The notes: generated by a model not told the origin, from the sequence alone. Counted from the first letter of the stretch, positions 8,760 to 18,103 are shown. The stretch is 64,000 bases of DNA from Sporomusa termitida (GCF_007641255.1 NZ_CP036259.1:2728001-2792000); one strand, 5' to 3'. Program-made: numbers and translations.

Positions 8760-9383
8760 TTACTTTTCGTCCTTATCGCCGTCAAATAATTTCATTGCCG
8801 GGCTGAGTGCCGTAAACAACGTTGATCGTCTGTTTTCTGTTGCGTATTGTTGCTCAATATTGGCAATCCAAATAACGAAACTCCTTACGCCCCAGGGAAT
8901 AGCCATGAGATATATAAATGAATTGATATAATTCCAATTTCCAAGCCATAATACATCTGCCCAAACATACAAAGGATGGGCAATAAAAGCAAATAATCCC
9001 GCTACAATAGTGTTTAGTAAAACAAAACGCCACCACGTATTACCGTATTGATAAGCCAACATATGAAATATCGGGTTCATGGTATATGAAAAAGGGAATA
9101 TGCTTGCCTTTAAAGGAATAATGCGGGTCTTATATTCCCACAGACCATATTCAGTCGCAATTACGTCAGTGCATACAAATAGAAATGTCAATATAAAACC
9201 AAATAAAAGTATTTCACGCAATCTGCTCTTGTCGATTAGGATAAATAATAGCACACAAGATATCGCAAGAAAACCAGCAATGACCAACCACCCCAGAGCC
9301 AGAGCTTCTTTAGTACTCCAATGAAAGTATGAAATTTTCGCCGAAATGATCACCGCGTTTACCAATTGATAAAAAGTATCCAT
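8760..9383 (-). CDS. CBO0543-family integral membrane protein B, copy 1
   Basis: 207 aa with about six membrane spans. WSTKEALALGW, IDKSRLREILLFG, TDVIATEYGLWEY and IAHPLYVWADVLWLGNWNY are the recognisable family motifs. ATG 9383 is preceded by GATGGAGGTAAT. The copy at 50050 differs at roughly a dozen residues, so this partner diverges faster than protein A. The family is common in Clostridia, Bacilli and Negativicutes; function unknown. A third, distant homolog is at 35575. Confidence 0.75.
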   Translation of the reverse strand: MDTFYQLVNAVIISAKISYFHWSTKEALALGWLVIAGFLAISCVLLFILIDKSRLREILLFGFILTFLFVCTDVIATEYGLWEYKTRIIPLKASIFPFSYTMNPIFHMLAYQYGNTWWRFVLLNTIVAGLFAFIAHPLYVWADVLWLGNWNYINSFIYLMAIPWGVRSFVIWIANIEQQYATENRRSTLFTALSPAMKLFDGDKDEK

Positions 9384-9540
9384 ATTACCTCCATCGTCAA
9401 CTTTTCTTTAGCTTTGACAGATGGAAAAACTTTATACCATACGAGACTTCTATCACCTTCCTAGCACCTATAGATAGGGTTTCGTTAATCCGTTACTTGC
9501 CTGTAGACAGTAACGTGCAGGGATAAATCCACACGGTCAA

Positions 9541-11613
9541 ATTCCCAAAAAATCCGCGCAAAAATTGAGGCCAAAACCCGCCGCAACGATGTCGTTGACG
9601 AACTGTTCGGACAGAAGATCGCCGATCCCTATCGGTGGCTGGAGAATGACGTTCGCACTGACAAGGCTGTCGCCGATTGGGTCGCGGCTCAAAATGCGGT
9701 CACGCAATCCTATCTCGCTACCTTACCCGGGCGCGAGTCTTCAGGGAGCGGCTGAGGGCCCTGTTCGATCACGAGCGGGTCACCGCGCCACACAAGCGGG
9801 GCGGGCGCTATTTCTACACGCGCAATCCGGGCCTCAACAATCAGGCGGCCCTTTACGTTCGCGACGGGGCGGCCGGAGCGGATCACGTCCTGATCGATCC
9901 CAACCAATGGTCGGAAGACGGCACGACCGCGCTCGCGGAATGGTCGGCGTCGAAAGACGGCTCCCATGTAGCCTATGCGATCCAGGAGGGCGGCACGGAC
10001 TGGCGCACGATCCGTGTCCTGGATGTGAACACCGGCCGCATACTCGAAGACGAGGTCCAATGGGCGCGCTTCACCCAGATCTCGTGGTCGAAGGACGGCT
10101 CCGGCTTCTTCTACTCGCGCTACCCCGAACCGGACGAAGGCACCGCGTTCGAGGCGAGCCTTGCCGGCCACGCGATCTATTTCCACACGCTGGGCACGCC
10201 CCAGGCGCAGGACCGGCTCATCCATGCCACGCCCGCTCAGTCGAATCTGGTCCACATATCCAGCGTCACCGATGACGGTCGATATCTGATGATCTACTCG
10301 ACGCCCGGCTCCAGTACCGTGGCGCTGTCAGTTGCGGACCTCTCGACGCCCGACTGGGCGGTGCGCCCTCTGGTGGAAAACTTCGACACCGAATGGGGCG
10401 TCATCGGCAATGTCGGAACGAAACTCTTCCTGATGACCACGCGGGACGCAGAGCACCGCAAGATCGTGACGCTCGATCTCGCCGATCCCGCTCCGGTCTT
10501 TACCGACCTTGTGGGCGAACAGGAGGTCGTTCTAAATGATGCGGCGCTGTTCGGCGGCCGACTGTTGGCATCCTATCTTGTCGATGCCAAGGCCCAGGTC
10601 CACCGCTACAAGCTCGACGGAACGCCCGATGGCGTCGTCGAGCTTCCCGGCATCGGCAGCGCTGGCGGATTTCTCGGCAATCCGGAGGAGCCGGAAAGCT
10701 TCTTCGTCTTCACCAGCTTCGACGCCCCGTCACGGTTTACCGCTACGACGTAACCGCGAACACAAGGGAGGTGTGGGCCGCACCGAAGGTCGATGCAGAC
10801 CTCGACCGGATCGTGGTAGATCAGCGCTTCTACACCGCCAAGGACGGCACGCGCATTCCGATGTTCATCGTCCGGCGGAGAGACGCGACCGGCCCCGCTC
10901 CGACCTTGCTCTATGGCTATGGCGGCTTCGGTATCAGCATGATACCCGTCTGGTCGCCCGCGTGGTTCGCCTGGGTGGAACAGGGCGGCGTGCTGGCGGT
11001 GGCCAACATTCGTGGCGGCGGCGAATACGGCAAGGCGTGGCACGATGCGGGCCGGCTTGAAAAAAAACAGAACGTCTTCGACGATTTCATCGCCGCCGGC
11101 GAATATCTGAAAGCTGGTGGGACCACGCCCGCCGCTGGGCTGGCGATCCAGGGCGAATCCGGCGGCGGCCTTCTCGTCGGCGCCGTCGTCAACCAGCGCC
11201 CGGACCTGTTTGCGGCTTCCCTTGCAGGCGTCGGCGTCATGGACATGCTTCGCTACCACCGGTTCACCGGCGGACAGTTGTGGATGGCCGATTTCGGAGA
11301 CCCCGCGCAGGAGGCGGATTTCCGCAATCTCCGTGCCTATTCGCCCTACCACAACATAGTGCCAGGCCGGGATTATCCCGCGATCCTGGCCACGACCGCC
11401 GACACGGACAACCGCGTCGTGCCAGGCCATACCTTCAAGTATATCGCTGCCCTTCAGGCTGCTGACCTCGGCCCGAAGCCGCACCTGGTTCGCATCGAAA
11501 CCCGGGCCGGTCATGGCGCCGGCAAGCCGCTGGACAAGATCATCCAGGAGGTGGCCGACTTATGGGCTTTCGCCGCTTATTGGACCGGGCTCAACGTGGA
11601 GGCCGCGCGATAA
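9541..11613 (+). pseudogene. Prolyl oligopeptidase (S9A), GC-rich, two frameshifts, 5'-truncated
   Basis: Reading across three frames gives almost a whole prolyl oligopeptidase: RRNDVVDELFGQKIADPYRWLEND, then from about 9735 (one base missing after LPGR) VFRERLRALFDHERVT through the propeller, then from about 10735 (one base missing in FDAP-VTVYRYD) the hydrolase domain. There, S130 (GESGGG; usual motif GGSNGG), D211 (TADTDNR) and H248 (RAGHGAGKP), numbered in the last frame from 10771, form the expected triad. It has no start codon or signal peptide. Codon use is strongly G/C-ending, unlike everything around it, and resembles alphaproteobacteria (sphingomonads). It begins within about 12 bp of the right edge of the CBO0543 duplication. 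Foreign DNA, or an assembly/contamination artefact. Confidence 0.8.
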
Positions 11614-11776
11614 CCGGCATACAGTGTATTTTTTTGATCATTTTTCTTGGCTTGTTCCTTGGCCTTTGTTGGCAGCTTTTTGCTGCTTCTCGACCCATTA
11701 ATCCGTCGCTTCCATGCAGTTGAATAAGCCGAGCTTGCGCTCTTGGTTCTTTCATAGAAACCTTTCTGATGTTTAC

Positions 11777-11805
11777 GGCGGTATAAATCATCGATTTATA
11801 CCGCC
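11777..11805. terminator. Strong hairpin downstream of the TonB receptor
   Basis: A perfect 12-bp stem GGCGGTATAAAT / ATTTATACCGCC with a 5-nt loop lies 22 bp beyond the receptor stop codon. T-rich sequence follows on the plus side (ATTTTATTC). It may serve both directions. Confidence 0.6.
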
Positions 11806-11827
11806 ATTTTATTCTTATATCCTGTTG

Positions 11828-13747
11828 TTAAAACGTGTGTTCAATACCCATGAGGAAGTGTCTCCCCAACATAGGATATCTGCCGGGGTATTTACCTGTG
11901 TTTATCATCTCGTAGGCTTCGTCTGTCAGGTTCATGCCTTTGGCATAAATTCTTGTTTGGCCGCTCAATTTATAGCCTGCGGTCAGGTCAAGCGTTACAT
12001 ACGAGCTGTTGCTGTAGGTCGATTCATCGCGCCCTGTGCCGGCAAGAAGCGTTGCGCCTGCATCAAACCTGCCGTTGTCATATTGGGTGCTCAGCCAGTA
12101 GCCGTTCGGCCTGCTGTTTAAATAGTCCAGATAGTAACCATCTGAGGCATTCTGTTTTTCTACTTTTGCATAAGAATACCCGGCGCTTACCTTAAAATCA
12201 GCCGTCATATTCCGGGTTATGCTAAGCTCCAGGCCGCGTCGTTTTTCTCTATTCAAATTTATGTATTTACCTGGTGAGCCGCTTTGCCAGGCCAGGGCGT
12301 TTTTCATCTCGCTGATGTACAGGCTGGTTTGCAAATACGTCTTTTTATCAAGATTGCTGTTGAGGCCAAGGGTCCATGTATCGCCGCTCTCAGGCACTAA
12401 ATCGGGATTGCCGATCATATTTTCCGTATTGGAATAGCGCATGGTCATGGAAGGGTTCTTGATTGATTGCCCCCAGGCCAGATACATGTTGGTGACATCT
12501 GAAAGTTCTTTATTCAAAGAAATGTGGGCAGTGGTATCATTGCCGAAATCACTGTGATGATCATAACGCGCGCCCAGATTTAACGACCAGCGATTGCCTA
12601 AATCAAGACGGTTTTCTAAAAATAAGGCGCTGGTGCTGACATGCGCTCCCGATTGGATCCCGCTGCTTAATTGGTCAAATTTTTCGCGGCGTACATCCAA
12701 GCCGGAAATAAGCGTGTAGGTATCGGCAACAAGCCAGCTTTGCTGATACTCCGCGCCTACAGCGTACAGCTTATGTTTATAGGGATTTGTTCCGTAGATT
12801 GTTTGCGCATCGCTGTGATTGCGGTATATGCGGAAGAAGTCGGCTTTGCCCCTATCTTTATTCCAGGAGTACGTTATTGACGTATTAAAATCACTGCCGT
12901 CCCGTTCCGCTCCCGGTTGATTGACCTTCCCTTCCGAAACAGGATTCTTAATATATAAACCATAACCGTTATTCTCAGACATTCCTTCTATTTCAAAAGA
13001 AAGCTCTTTGTCTGAGCCGTAAAGTTTATCGACACGCAGATTGGCATACTCGCGGTCAATGTAGCTGTCACTAAATTCATCTTTGTTCCCTGATATGGCA
13101 TTGCGGAATTGATAATTATCGCGTTTATGCTTTTCAATCGTGAACATATACCGGAGACTGTCAGAGCCGCCTTGCTGCGTCAAGGTAGTACGCCGGTCAT
13201 TCCATGTGCCGAAATCCTGGGCTAAAGTCGTTTTTTCTTCCACAGATTTTTTGGTGATAATATTGATCACACCGCCTACGGCATCACTGCCGTATAAGGC
13301 CGAGTTCGGCCCGCGTACAATTTCTATTCTTTCGATATTTTTTACCGCGAGATTGTTCATATTAAACGCGCGGCTGTTGCCGCTGACAACCAGATGACTC
13401 CAGTTCATTCTTCTTCCATTGACTAAAACCAATACACGGTCATCGCCATTAATGACCGGATAAGAATACACCGAGCCATTCGCCGGAATATGGACATTAT
13501 GAGCACGCAAAATATCCGATACCTGAGAAAAAGCCCCTTTTTCAATGGCCTCATTTGCAATAACGGTAACATTCGCCGCCACTTTGCTGAGTTTTTCCGG
13601 AATGCGGCTAGCCGTGACCACATAAGAGTCAAACGCAAATTCCGAAACTTCCGACTGACTTTCTTCCTGCGCAAACGCCTGGCCGCCTGCTGTCAGCGTT
13701 GCTGCCGCCAATACCAGGGCTGTAAAGACCCGCCTTGTCCTTCTCAT
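11828..13747 (-). CDS. TonB-dependent outer-membrane receptor (catecholate siderophore/colicin-type)
   Basis: About 639 aa from ATG 13747 (AAGGAGTGAGGAA upstream). The signal peptide is MRRTRRVFTALVLAAATLTAGGQAFA. A TonB-box-like segment (DSYVVTASR) precedes the plug domain (VTVIANEAIEKGAFSQVSDIL, ERIEIVRGPNSALYGSDAVGGVINIITK). The 22-strand barrel follows and ends in aromatic F (MGIEHTF-stop). It takes up ferric siderophores or similar ligands through the outer membrane using TonB-ExbBD energy. A Fur-like box at 13806-13824 indicates iron repression. It stands alone; no periplasmic binding protein or ABC transporter is adjacent. Its presence is the best evidence for a diderm cell envelope. 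Confidence 0.9.
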   Translation of the reverse strand: MRRTRRVFTALVLAAATLTAGGQAFAQEESQSEVSEFAFDSYVVTASRIPEKLSKVAANVTVIANEAIEKGAFSQVSDILRAHNVHIPANGSVYSYPVINGDDRVLVLVNGRRMNWSHLVVSGNSRAFNMNNLAVKNIERIEIVRGPNSALYGSDAVGGVINIITKKSVEEKTTLAQDFGTWNDRRTTLTQQGGSDSLRYMFTIEKHKRDNYQFRNAISGNKDEFSDSYIDREYANLRVDKLYGSDKELSFEIEGMSENNGYGLYIKNPVSEGKVNQPGAERDGSDFNTSITYSWNKDRGKADFFRIYRNHSDAQTIYGTNPYKHKLYAVGAEYQQSWLVADTYTLISGLDVRREKFDQLSSGIQSGAHVSTSALFLENRLDLGNRWSLNLGARYDHHSDFGNDTTAHISLNKELSDVTNMYLAWGQSIKNPSMTMRYSNTENMIGNPDLVPESGDTWTLGLNSNLDKKTYLQTSLYISEMKNALAWQSGSPGKYINLNREKRRGLELSITRNMTADFKVSAGYSYAKVEKQNASDGYYLDYLNSRPNGYWLSTQYDNGRFDAGATLLAGTGRDESTYSNSSYVTLDLTAGYKLSGQTRIYAKGMNLTDEAYEMINTGKYPGRYPMLGRHFLMGIEHTF

Positions 13748-13805
13748 TTCCTCACTCCTTACATAATTTTCAGCATCGGTAGTATCCAAAAATAACTACA
13801 CTAAA

Positions 13806-13824
13806 GATAACAATAATCATTCTC
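13806..13824 (-). promoter_or_regulatory. Fur box
   Basis: GATAACAATAATCATTCTC matches 16 of 19 positions of the Fur consensus GATAATGATAATCATTATC. It is 59 bp upstream of the receptor start codon. Confidence 0.75.
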
Positions 13825-13979
13825 AATCATATATGCTGACTTTTTTTGTGTCAATAGTTTCGTTTTCTTCCATGTGTTTAACTTGTGCTAATGTCACCTA
13901 GTAGACTATCGCGATAAAATGCCATTATGGACAACGAGGTACTTTACCTAACGTCTCAAAACAACTGATAAAACTGTAG

Positions 13980-14336
13980 TTAATTTGATGTTTTAGAAAT
14001 TTGAACGGTAAGTCTGGAGATTTTACCTTCTTTGATTATAAAATGATGGTCAAGCATGAGTGGGTCGGGAAGTCCGGTTTTGTCGAAATTACCGTCTACT
14101 CTGGCAGTGACGACAATCTCCTGGTTGCGCTGAACTGTATTTGTGACCTCATATTTGACTTTGGCCGCAAATACATCGGTTTCACTCCATTCTTTGATTG
14201 CATTTATGCCACTATACTCATGAGCGCCATCAATAAGAATGGCATTATTGGTAAAGTTGGCAATAAACGCATCAGGGTCAGGGCCGTTGGCAGCATGAAA
14301 AAAAGCGTCAACAGGCTGAGGCAGTTTTGTAAGCAT
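13980..14336 (-). CDS. SnoaL/NTF2-like fold protein
   Basis: 118 aa, the normal size for a cone-shaped NTF2-like domain. Visible features are the N-terminal helix (PVDAFFHAANGPDPDAFIANF), NNAILIDGAHEYSGINAIKEW and a C-terminal sheet (MLDHHFIIKEGKISRLTVQI). Such proteins are small isomerases/hydrolases or ligand binders; no specific reaction can be assigned. ATG 14336 follows AAAGGGGGTGATATT. The gene is divergent from the saccharopine-dehydrogenase-like gene, and the shared intergenic region has two copies of a 22-bp dyad. Confidence 0.75.
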   Translation of the reverse strand: MLTKLPQPVDAFFHAANGPDPDAFIANFTNNAILIDGAHEYSGINAIKEWSETDVFAAKVKYEVTNTVQRNQEIVVTARVDGNFDKTGLPDPLMLDHHFIIKEGKISRLTVQISKTSN

Positions 14337-14396
14337 AATATCACCCCCTTTCTATATTGTGTGATTAGTTAACCACCTAATATCATAACTAATGTG

Positions 14397-14418
14397 ATAT
14401 GACAACAGTGTGTCATAT
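14397..14418. promoter_or_regulatory. Dyad operator ATATGACA-N6-TGTCATAT (site 1)
   Basis: ATATGACA ACAGTG TGTCATAT is a perfect 8+8 dyad located 61 bp upstream of the SnoaL-like start. Related sites occur at 14505 and 19780. Confidence 0.6.
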
Positions 14419-14504
14419 TAAGTTTATGTATATAGCTTTAATTGTATTTTTTTGAGATTTACGATCCTGAATAAGACAGGAATTAAATATAAACTGCAAT
14501 TTAA

Positions 14505-14526
14505 ATATGACATACTGTTGTCCTAT
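14505..14526. promoter_or_regulatory. Dyad operator ATATGACA-N6-TGTCcTAT (site 2)
   Basis: Fifteen of sixteen dyad positions are kept. It lies about 90 bp upstream of the GTG start of the saccharopine-dehydrogenase-like gene. Confidence 0.6.
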
Positions 14527-14615
14527 TTCCATGTATATAATGGAGAAAACATAGGGAGCATACTAATACATCAGGTACAATCCTTTGCATGGTAGAATAA
14601 TCTATGGAGGTAAAA

Positions 14616-15620
14616 GTGACTATAAAAATGGCTAAGCATAAAGTCCTTGTTTATGGAGCGACTGGTTATACTGGTAAACTCATTTGCCTGAGACTCAAGG
14701 AACTTAATATCAATTTTGCTATTGCAGGAAGAGATAAAGCCAAAGTGGCTGAATTATCCTCGCAGTTAAATGTGCCCAACTTTGTTTTTGCAACTAGTGA
14801 TTTCGGGGGATGGCAAGAAGCTCTTAGCGGGTGTGCATGCTTAATCAATGCGGCTGGGCCTTTTGCCCTTACTGCCGAGAACGCAATGCATGCCTGCTTG
14901 CAAAACAAAATTCATTATTTGGATATTAGCGCCGAAATACCAACTTACCAGCTCGCTGCAGCTCTGGATCAACAAGCAAAGGAAGCTGGAATTATGATAA
15001 TCTCTGGAGCCGGCCTATTTGTTGCTTATGATGCCCTGGTTGTCCATACAGCGAAAAGAGTAAAATGCGCGCAGCAACTTTTCGTCGCATTTAGTCATTA
15101 TGGTGGATTTTCGCAAGGCTCCATTAAGAGCGCCAAGTACATTGAGGAGCTCGGTTTACTGATTCGTGAGAATGGAGAGTTGCAACAAATCACTGACGCA
15201 AACCCGAAGGCTTTTGATTTTGGGGAAGGACCGCAAGAGTGTTTTCCTACCTCGCTAGGCGGGACTATCTTGTCCTATAAATCCACAGCAATTCCTAATA
15301 TAAGAGAATACTTTCAGGTGCAATTATCGGCACTGACGACTAATCCTACAGATATAAAAAATCTTCCAGAGGGGCCAACCGCTGAAGAACGTGCTGCGGG
15401 GAGAAATAAATTAGCGGTGGAGGTGATTGGGAGCAGCGGTGATTCCGCCTATTCAATTGCCGACCTGCCTTCAGGGTATACACTAACGCCGTTGTCTGTC
15501 GTTGCCGTAACATGTCGGATAGTAAATGGAGATTTCAAGGCTGGGTATCAAACATCAGGCTCCGCTTATGGAGAAAATATCATAAGCGATATTCCGAATT
15601 CGCGTATTATTGACTGTTGA
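14616..15620 (+). CDS. Saccharopine dehydrogenase-like NAD(P)-binding protein
   Basis: About 334 aa. The start is taken as GTG 14616 because GGAGG ends five bases before it; the ATG at 14604 overlaps that ribosome site. The N-terminal Rossmann fold has VLVYGATGYTGKLICLRL and INFAIAGRDKAKV, followed by CACLINAAGPFALTAENAMHAC and HYLDISAEIPTY, as in trans-acting saccharopine-dehydrogenase-like oxidoreductases. The substrate is unknown. Regulated probably through the dyad at 14505. A decayed fragment of a paralog lies at 33213-33352. Confidence 0.8.
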   Translation: MTIKMAKHKVLVYGATGYTGKLICLRLKELNINFAIAGRDKAKVAELSSQLNVPNFVFATSDFGGWQEALSGCACLINAAGPFALTAENAMHACLQNKIHYLDISAEIPTYQLAAALDQQAKEAGIMIISGAGLFVAYDALVVHTAKRVKCAQQLFVAFSHYGGFSQGSIKSAKYIEELGLLIRENGELQQITDANPKAFDFGEGPQECFPTSLGGTILSYKSTAIPNIREYFQVQLSALTTNPTDIKNLPEGPTAEERAAGRNKLAVEVIGSSGDSAYSIADLPSGYTLTPLSVVAVTCRIVNGDFKAGYQTSGSAYGENIISDIPNSRIIDC

Positions 15621-15756
15621 TCTTAAGGCATGTGTTTGCCACCAGCGGGGAAAGCGTTCAAATACTCTGCACAAAAGGCGCCTTATTAGGGTTTGAGAAT
15701 CAGCAGAATAAAGATCGAGTAAGGCTACGTTTATAAAAAATAACGGATATTCAAAA

Positions 15757-15795
15757 ATAATCCTGTATATAACAGAAGCTTTATACAGGATTATT
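15757..15795. terminator. Bidirectional terminator
   Basis: AATAATCCTGTATA and TATACAGGATTATT form a long stem between the plus-strand dehydrogenase gene and the minus-strand PAS-like gene. Confidence 0.8.
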
Positions 15796-15809
15796 ATTAC
15801 TTAATTTTT

Positions 15810-16208
15810 TTATGTTTTTCTTAAATAACCGTGTGATTCAGCGGCCGGGCTGATGACCACATGGACAAAGTAATCAGGCAGTCCATCCAGCGGCAGCCAG
15901 TACATAAGAAATTCCTTACCGTCCGGGGTTTTTGATTTGATATACGCGGGCTGTTGCGTGGCAAGAGCCTGATTCGCCAAACAATTTTTATGGCGCTCGG
16001 GCGGATCAATGTTAGCACAGTTCATTCCCTCTGTTAGTCCCCACTCGCGACAAATTTTATTAACAGCAATAATCTCTTTGCTTTTATCAGCCAGTATAAC
16101 CGGCTCAGGGAAATTCCCCCACATCAGTTGAAATGCACGAATTGTCTCGGAATGAATGATGGCTGCACCTTCGCTTTCTGTTTCCTTTAAATACACAACT
16201 TGCGCCAA
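15810..16208 (-). CDS. PAS-like small protein (paralog of the frameshifted gene at 47242)
   Basis: The core (LMWGNFPEPVILADKSKEII, then NCLANQALATQQPAYIK and a YWLPLDGLPDYFVHV tail) matches the gene at 47242-47579 throughout. The FPEPVILADKSKEIIAVN part looks like the start of a PAS fold, with a conserved cysteine pair (MNCANIDPPERHKNC). The start is unclear: the paralog begins at the position aligned with 16160, where this copy has ATC/ATT instead of ATG, and the first in-frame ATG is 16124. The frame overlaps the end of the old-yellow-enzyme ORF by over 50 bp, hinting at a frameshift near 16200. Possible small sensor; function unknown. Confidence 0.6.
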   Translation of the reverse strand: MAQVVYLKETESEGAAIIHSETIRAFQLMWGNFPEPVILADKSKEIIAVNKICREWGLTEGMNCANIDPPERHKNCLANQALATQQPAYIKSKTPDGKEFLMYWLPLDGLPDYFVHVVISPAAESHGYLRKT

Positions 16209-17262
16209 TCTTATGGCAGCCGTTGCAGGAAATGCATTTGGCCGGTTCCAGGTTTCCCGATTGCCACCGGTTAATTAGGTCGCTTTCACATATCAGCGGT
16301 CGGCAAAGAGCAAAATAATCAATATTGCTTTCATTTAAAAAATTCATCATTGCCGGTATGTCGCGATAGCCGCCTACGGCAATGACGGGAATGCGAATGA
16401 GTTGTTTCATTTCAGCAGTATGCTTTAGAAAGTAGGGTGTCTGGCCTTTGGCTATCGTTCTTGCATAGCCTTCATTCGGACGGGATGAGGGGCCGCCGCC
16501 GCTGATTTCCACAGCGGTTATGCCTAACTCCGCCAGCTTTTGGCAGACGTATTTGCATTCGGCAAAAGTCAAGCCTTGCTCCCTAAAGTCTTCACTATTG
16601 ATTTTAATTAAGACGGGATATTCCGGACCAACCTTTGCCCGTATTTTCTGATAGGTCTCTATAATCATTCGGCTACGGTTTTCGATGCCTCCGCCATATG
16701 CATCGGTGCGTCGATTAAAGTAAGGAGTTAGAAATTGGCTTAGCAGTGTTTCGTGGGCTGCATGAATTTGTACGCCGTCAAAGCCTACTGCTTTTGCCCG
16801 GAAGGCCGCTGCAGCGAACGCTTCCTGCAGTACGATAATATCTTCCTGTGTCATTGCCTTGGCGGCAACGTTGTTATGTCCCGCTTCATCCAGCATACTG
16901 GGCACCCAAATGACTTTGCCGGGCACAGCGGATAAAAATTTTTGAAATCCCGGACTGACGAGCTGCACGATTATGTTTGCCTGATATTGATGGGCCATAG
17001 CAGTCAATTTTTTGTATTCATCGAGGAAAGAATCATTAAAAATTCCCATTTGCTTGGGCAGTAGGGTTTCCAATTCACAAACGGCTGTCGCACCGGTAAT
17101 AATCGTTCCGACGCCGCCTTTTGCCAAATCTTCATACATTTGAAACAGCGCTTCTGTCATATGACCGTGTCCGTCAGCAACGCCCTCATAGGTAGCAGGC
17201 CGGATAAAGCGGTTTTTTAGTGTAAGACCGCTAAGCTCTGTTTGATCAAACAATGATTTCAT
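16105..17262 (-). CDS. NADH:flavin oxidoreductase / old yellow enzyme
   Basis: About 385 aa from ATG 17262 (TTAGGAGTGATTTC upstream). TIM-barrel motifs: LKNRFIRPATYEG, DGVQIHAAHETLLSQFLTPYFNRRTDAYGG, the EISGGGPSSRP loop, and a C-terminal ISCNGCHKI that resembles the cysteine stretch at the end of bacterial OYE homologs. Residues after about CVFKGN look like out-of-frame reading of the next gene, so the true stop may have been lost by an indel. The enzyme reduces activated alkenes or nitro compounds with FMN and NAD(P)H. It lies downstream of a flavoprotein gene and shares a duplicated promoter region with it; the TetR gene at 18266 is the likely regulator. Confidence 0.82.
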   Translation of the reverse strand: MKSLFDQTELSGLTLKNRFIRPATYEGVADGHGHMTEALFQMYEDLAKGGVGTIITGATAVCELETLLPKQMGIFNDSFLDEYKKLTAMAHQYQANIIVQLVSPGFQKFLSAVPGKVIWVPSMLDEAGHNNVAAKAMTQEDIIVLQEAFAAAAFRAKAVGFDGVQIHAAHETLLSQFLTPYFNRRTDAYGGGIENRSRMIIETYQKIRAKVGPEYPVLIKINSEDFREQGLTFAECKYVCQKLAELGITAVEISGGGPSSRPNEGYARTIAKGQTPYFLKHTAEMKQLIRIPVIAVGGYRDIPAMMNFLNESNIDYFALCRPLICESDLINRWQSGNLEPAKCISCNGCHKIGASCVFKGNRKRRCSHHSFRDNSCISTDVGEFP

Positions 17263-17294
17263 GAAATCACTCCTAATTCCAAATGTTGCATATC

Positions 17295-17384
17295 CCATGC
17301 AGGCCAAAGCAACATGTTGTATATGTTGCAGCTATTGATTATGTTAATAACTGAAAGAGTACCTGGCAATAGATAAAACTACGG
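17295..17384. repeat. Duplicated promoter region, copy 1
   Basis: About 90 bp upstream of the OYE gene match 18104-18192 upstream of the flavoprotein gene, including the shared block AATAACTGAAAGAGTACC. AACATGTTGTATATGTTGC inside it is partly palindromic and may bind a regulator. Confidence 0.75.
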
Positions 17385-17390
17385 AAAGCA

Positions 17391-17969
17391 TTAACCTTTC
17401 AATTGTTTTAAAAGGGTCGCTATATTTTTACCCAAAGTTTGAAATGTTTGTATACCTTCTTCATCCTTTTGGACATCGCCCGGATTAAGGGCTAACGTCA
17501 TGTTCCAGTAGCTAGAAGACGGCATAACCATCTCGGAAATACCGAAGAAAAAATTAATTGCAGAGTAAGTAAAAGTTGCTCCGGCTCGACGAACAGAAAC
17601 CACTGCAGCCCCGACTTTACCTCTGAGCATGTCACCCCCATTAGCCTTTGATACAAATCCACAGCGATCGATGAGTGCCTTTACTTCTGTAGACACGTTA
17701 CTACAATAAGTTGGAGAACCAATGATAATTCCGTCCGCCTCAATCATTTTCCGGATAAAAATATTCATTTCATCGTCCTGGCGTATACAGCGGTTATCCT
17801 TTGTTTCCAAGCACATCCCACAAGCAAGACACCCGAAAACTTTGCGCCCTCCTAATTGAATAATTTCCGTCTCAATGCCTTCATTTTTTAATTCTGCTAA
17901 AACAATTTTCAGGCTCTGCTCTGTATTTCCATTAATTCTTGGACTTCCGTTAAAAGCAATCACTTTCAA
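17391..17969 (-). CDS. Iron-sulfur flavoprotein / NADPH-dependent FMN reductase family
   Basis: The start is taken as TTG 17969 (LKVIAFNGSPR) behind GAGAAAGGTGA; the longer ORF to 18110 reads through a fossil of the neighbouring gene. 192 aa: the flavodoxin-like phosphate loop GSPRINGNTEQSL, a cysteine cluster GCLACGMCLETKDNRC (C-x2-C-x2-C-x6-C type, as in 4Fe-4S Isf proteins), and GSPTYCSNVSTEVKALIDR for FMN binding. It probably transfers electrons or reduces quinones/xenobiotics in the cytoplasm. Confidence 0.8.
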   Translation of the reverse strand: MKVIAFNGSPRINGNTEQSLKIVLAELKNEGIETEIIQLGGRKVFGCLACGMCLETKDNRCIRQDDEMNIFIRKMIEADGIIIGSPTYCSNVSTEVKALIDRCGFVSKANGGDMLRGKVGAAVVSVRRAGATFTYSAINFFFGISEMVMPSSSYWNMTLALNPGDVQKDEEGIQTFQTLGKNIATLLKQLKG

Positions 17970-18049
17970 TTCCGTCACCTTTCTCTCATTTTTAGTAATA
18001 TCATTTTGCTGCCGTTTTCTATATTGCCGCCATATTTGTAGGGTCATTT

Positions 18050-18103
18050 CCCTTACCAACGTGTTATGTCCCGCTTCTTCTATCACACTGGATCCCATAC
18101 ATC
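18050..18103 (-). pseudogene. Fossil fragment of an old-yellow-enzyme gene
   Basis: The plus-strand bases AACGTGTTATGTCCCGCTTC followed by TCTATCACACTGG match the coding part of the OYE gene at about 16869-16903 (protein DEAGHNN versus EEAGHNT). It sits directly beside promoter-region repeat copy 2, so an ancestral OYE duplicate seems to have been internally deleted. Confidence 0.6.

Larger units (their letters stand above)
8159..9529. repeat. Segmental duplication, copy 1 (CBO0543 gene pair)
   Basis: This 1371-bp block matches 49451-50811 almost base for base, including both genes, the hairpin GAGGCAG-TTTTGAATA-CTGCCTC and the right-edge sequence CAGTAACGTGCAGGGATAAATC. Homology begins at TAAACAGCGC and ends at GGATAAATC. 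No transposase gene or obvious terminal inverted repeat was seen. Confidence 0.9.

Noticed and set aside
10606-11514. 302-codon ORF antisense to the GC-rich peptidase
   Set aside because: Long antisense frames are expected in GC-rich DNA; the sense strand carries all peptidase motifs.
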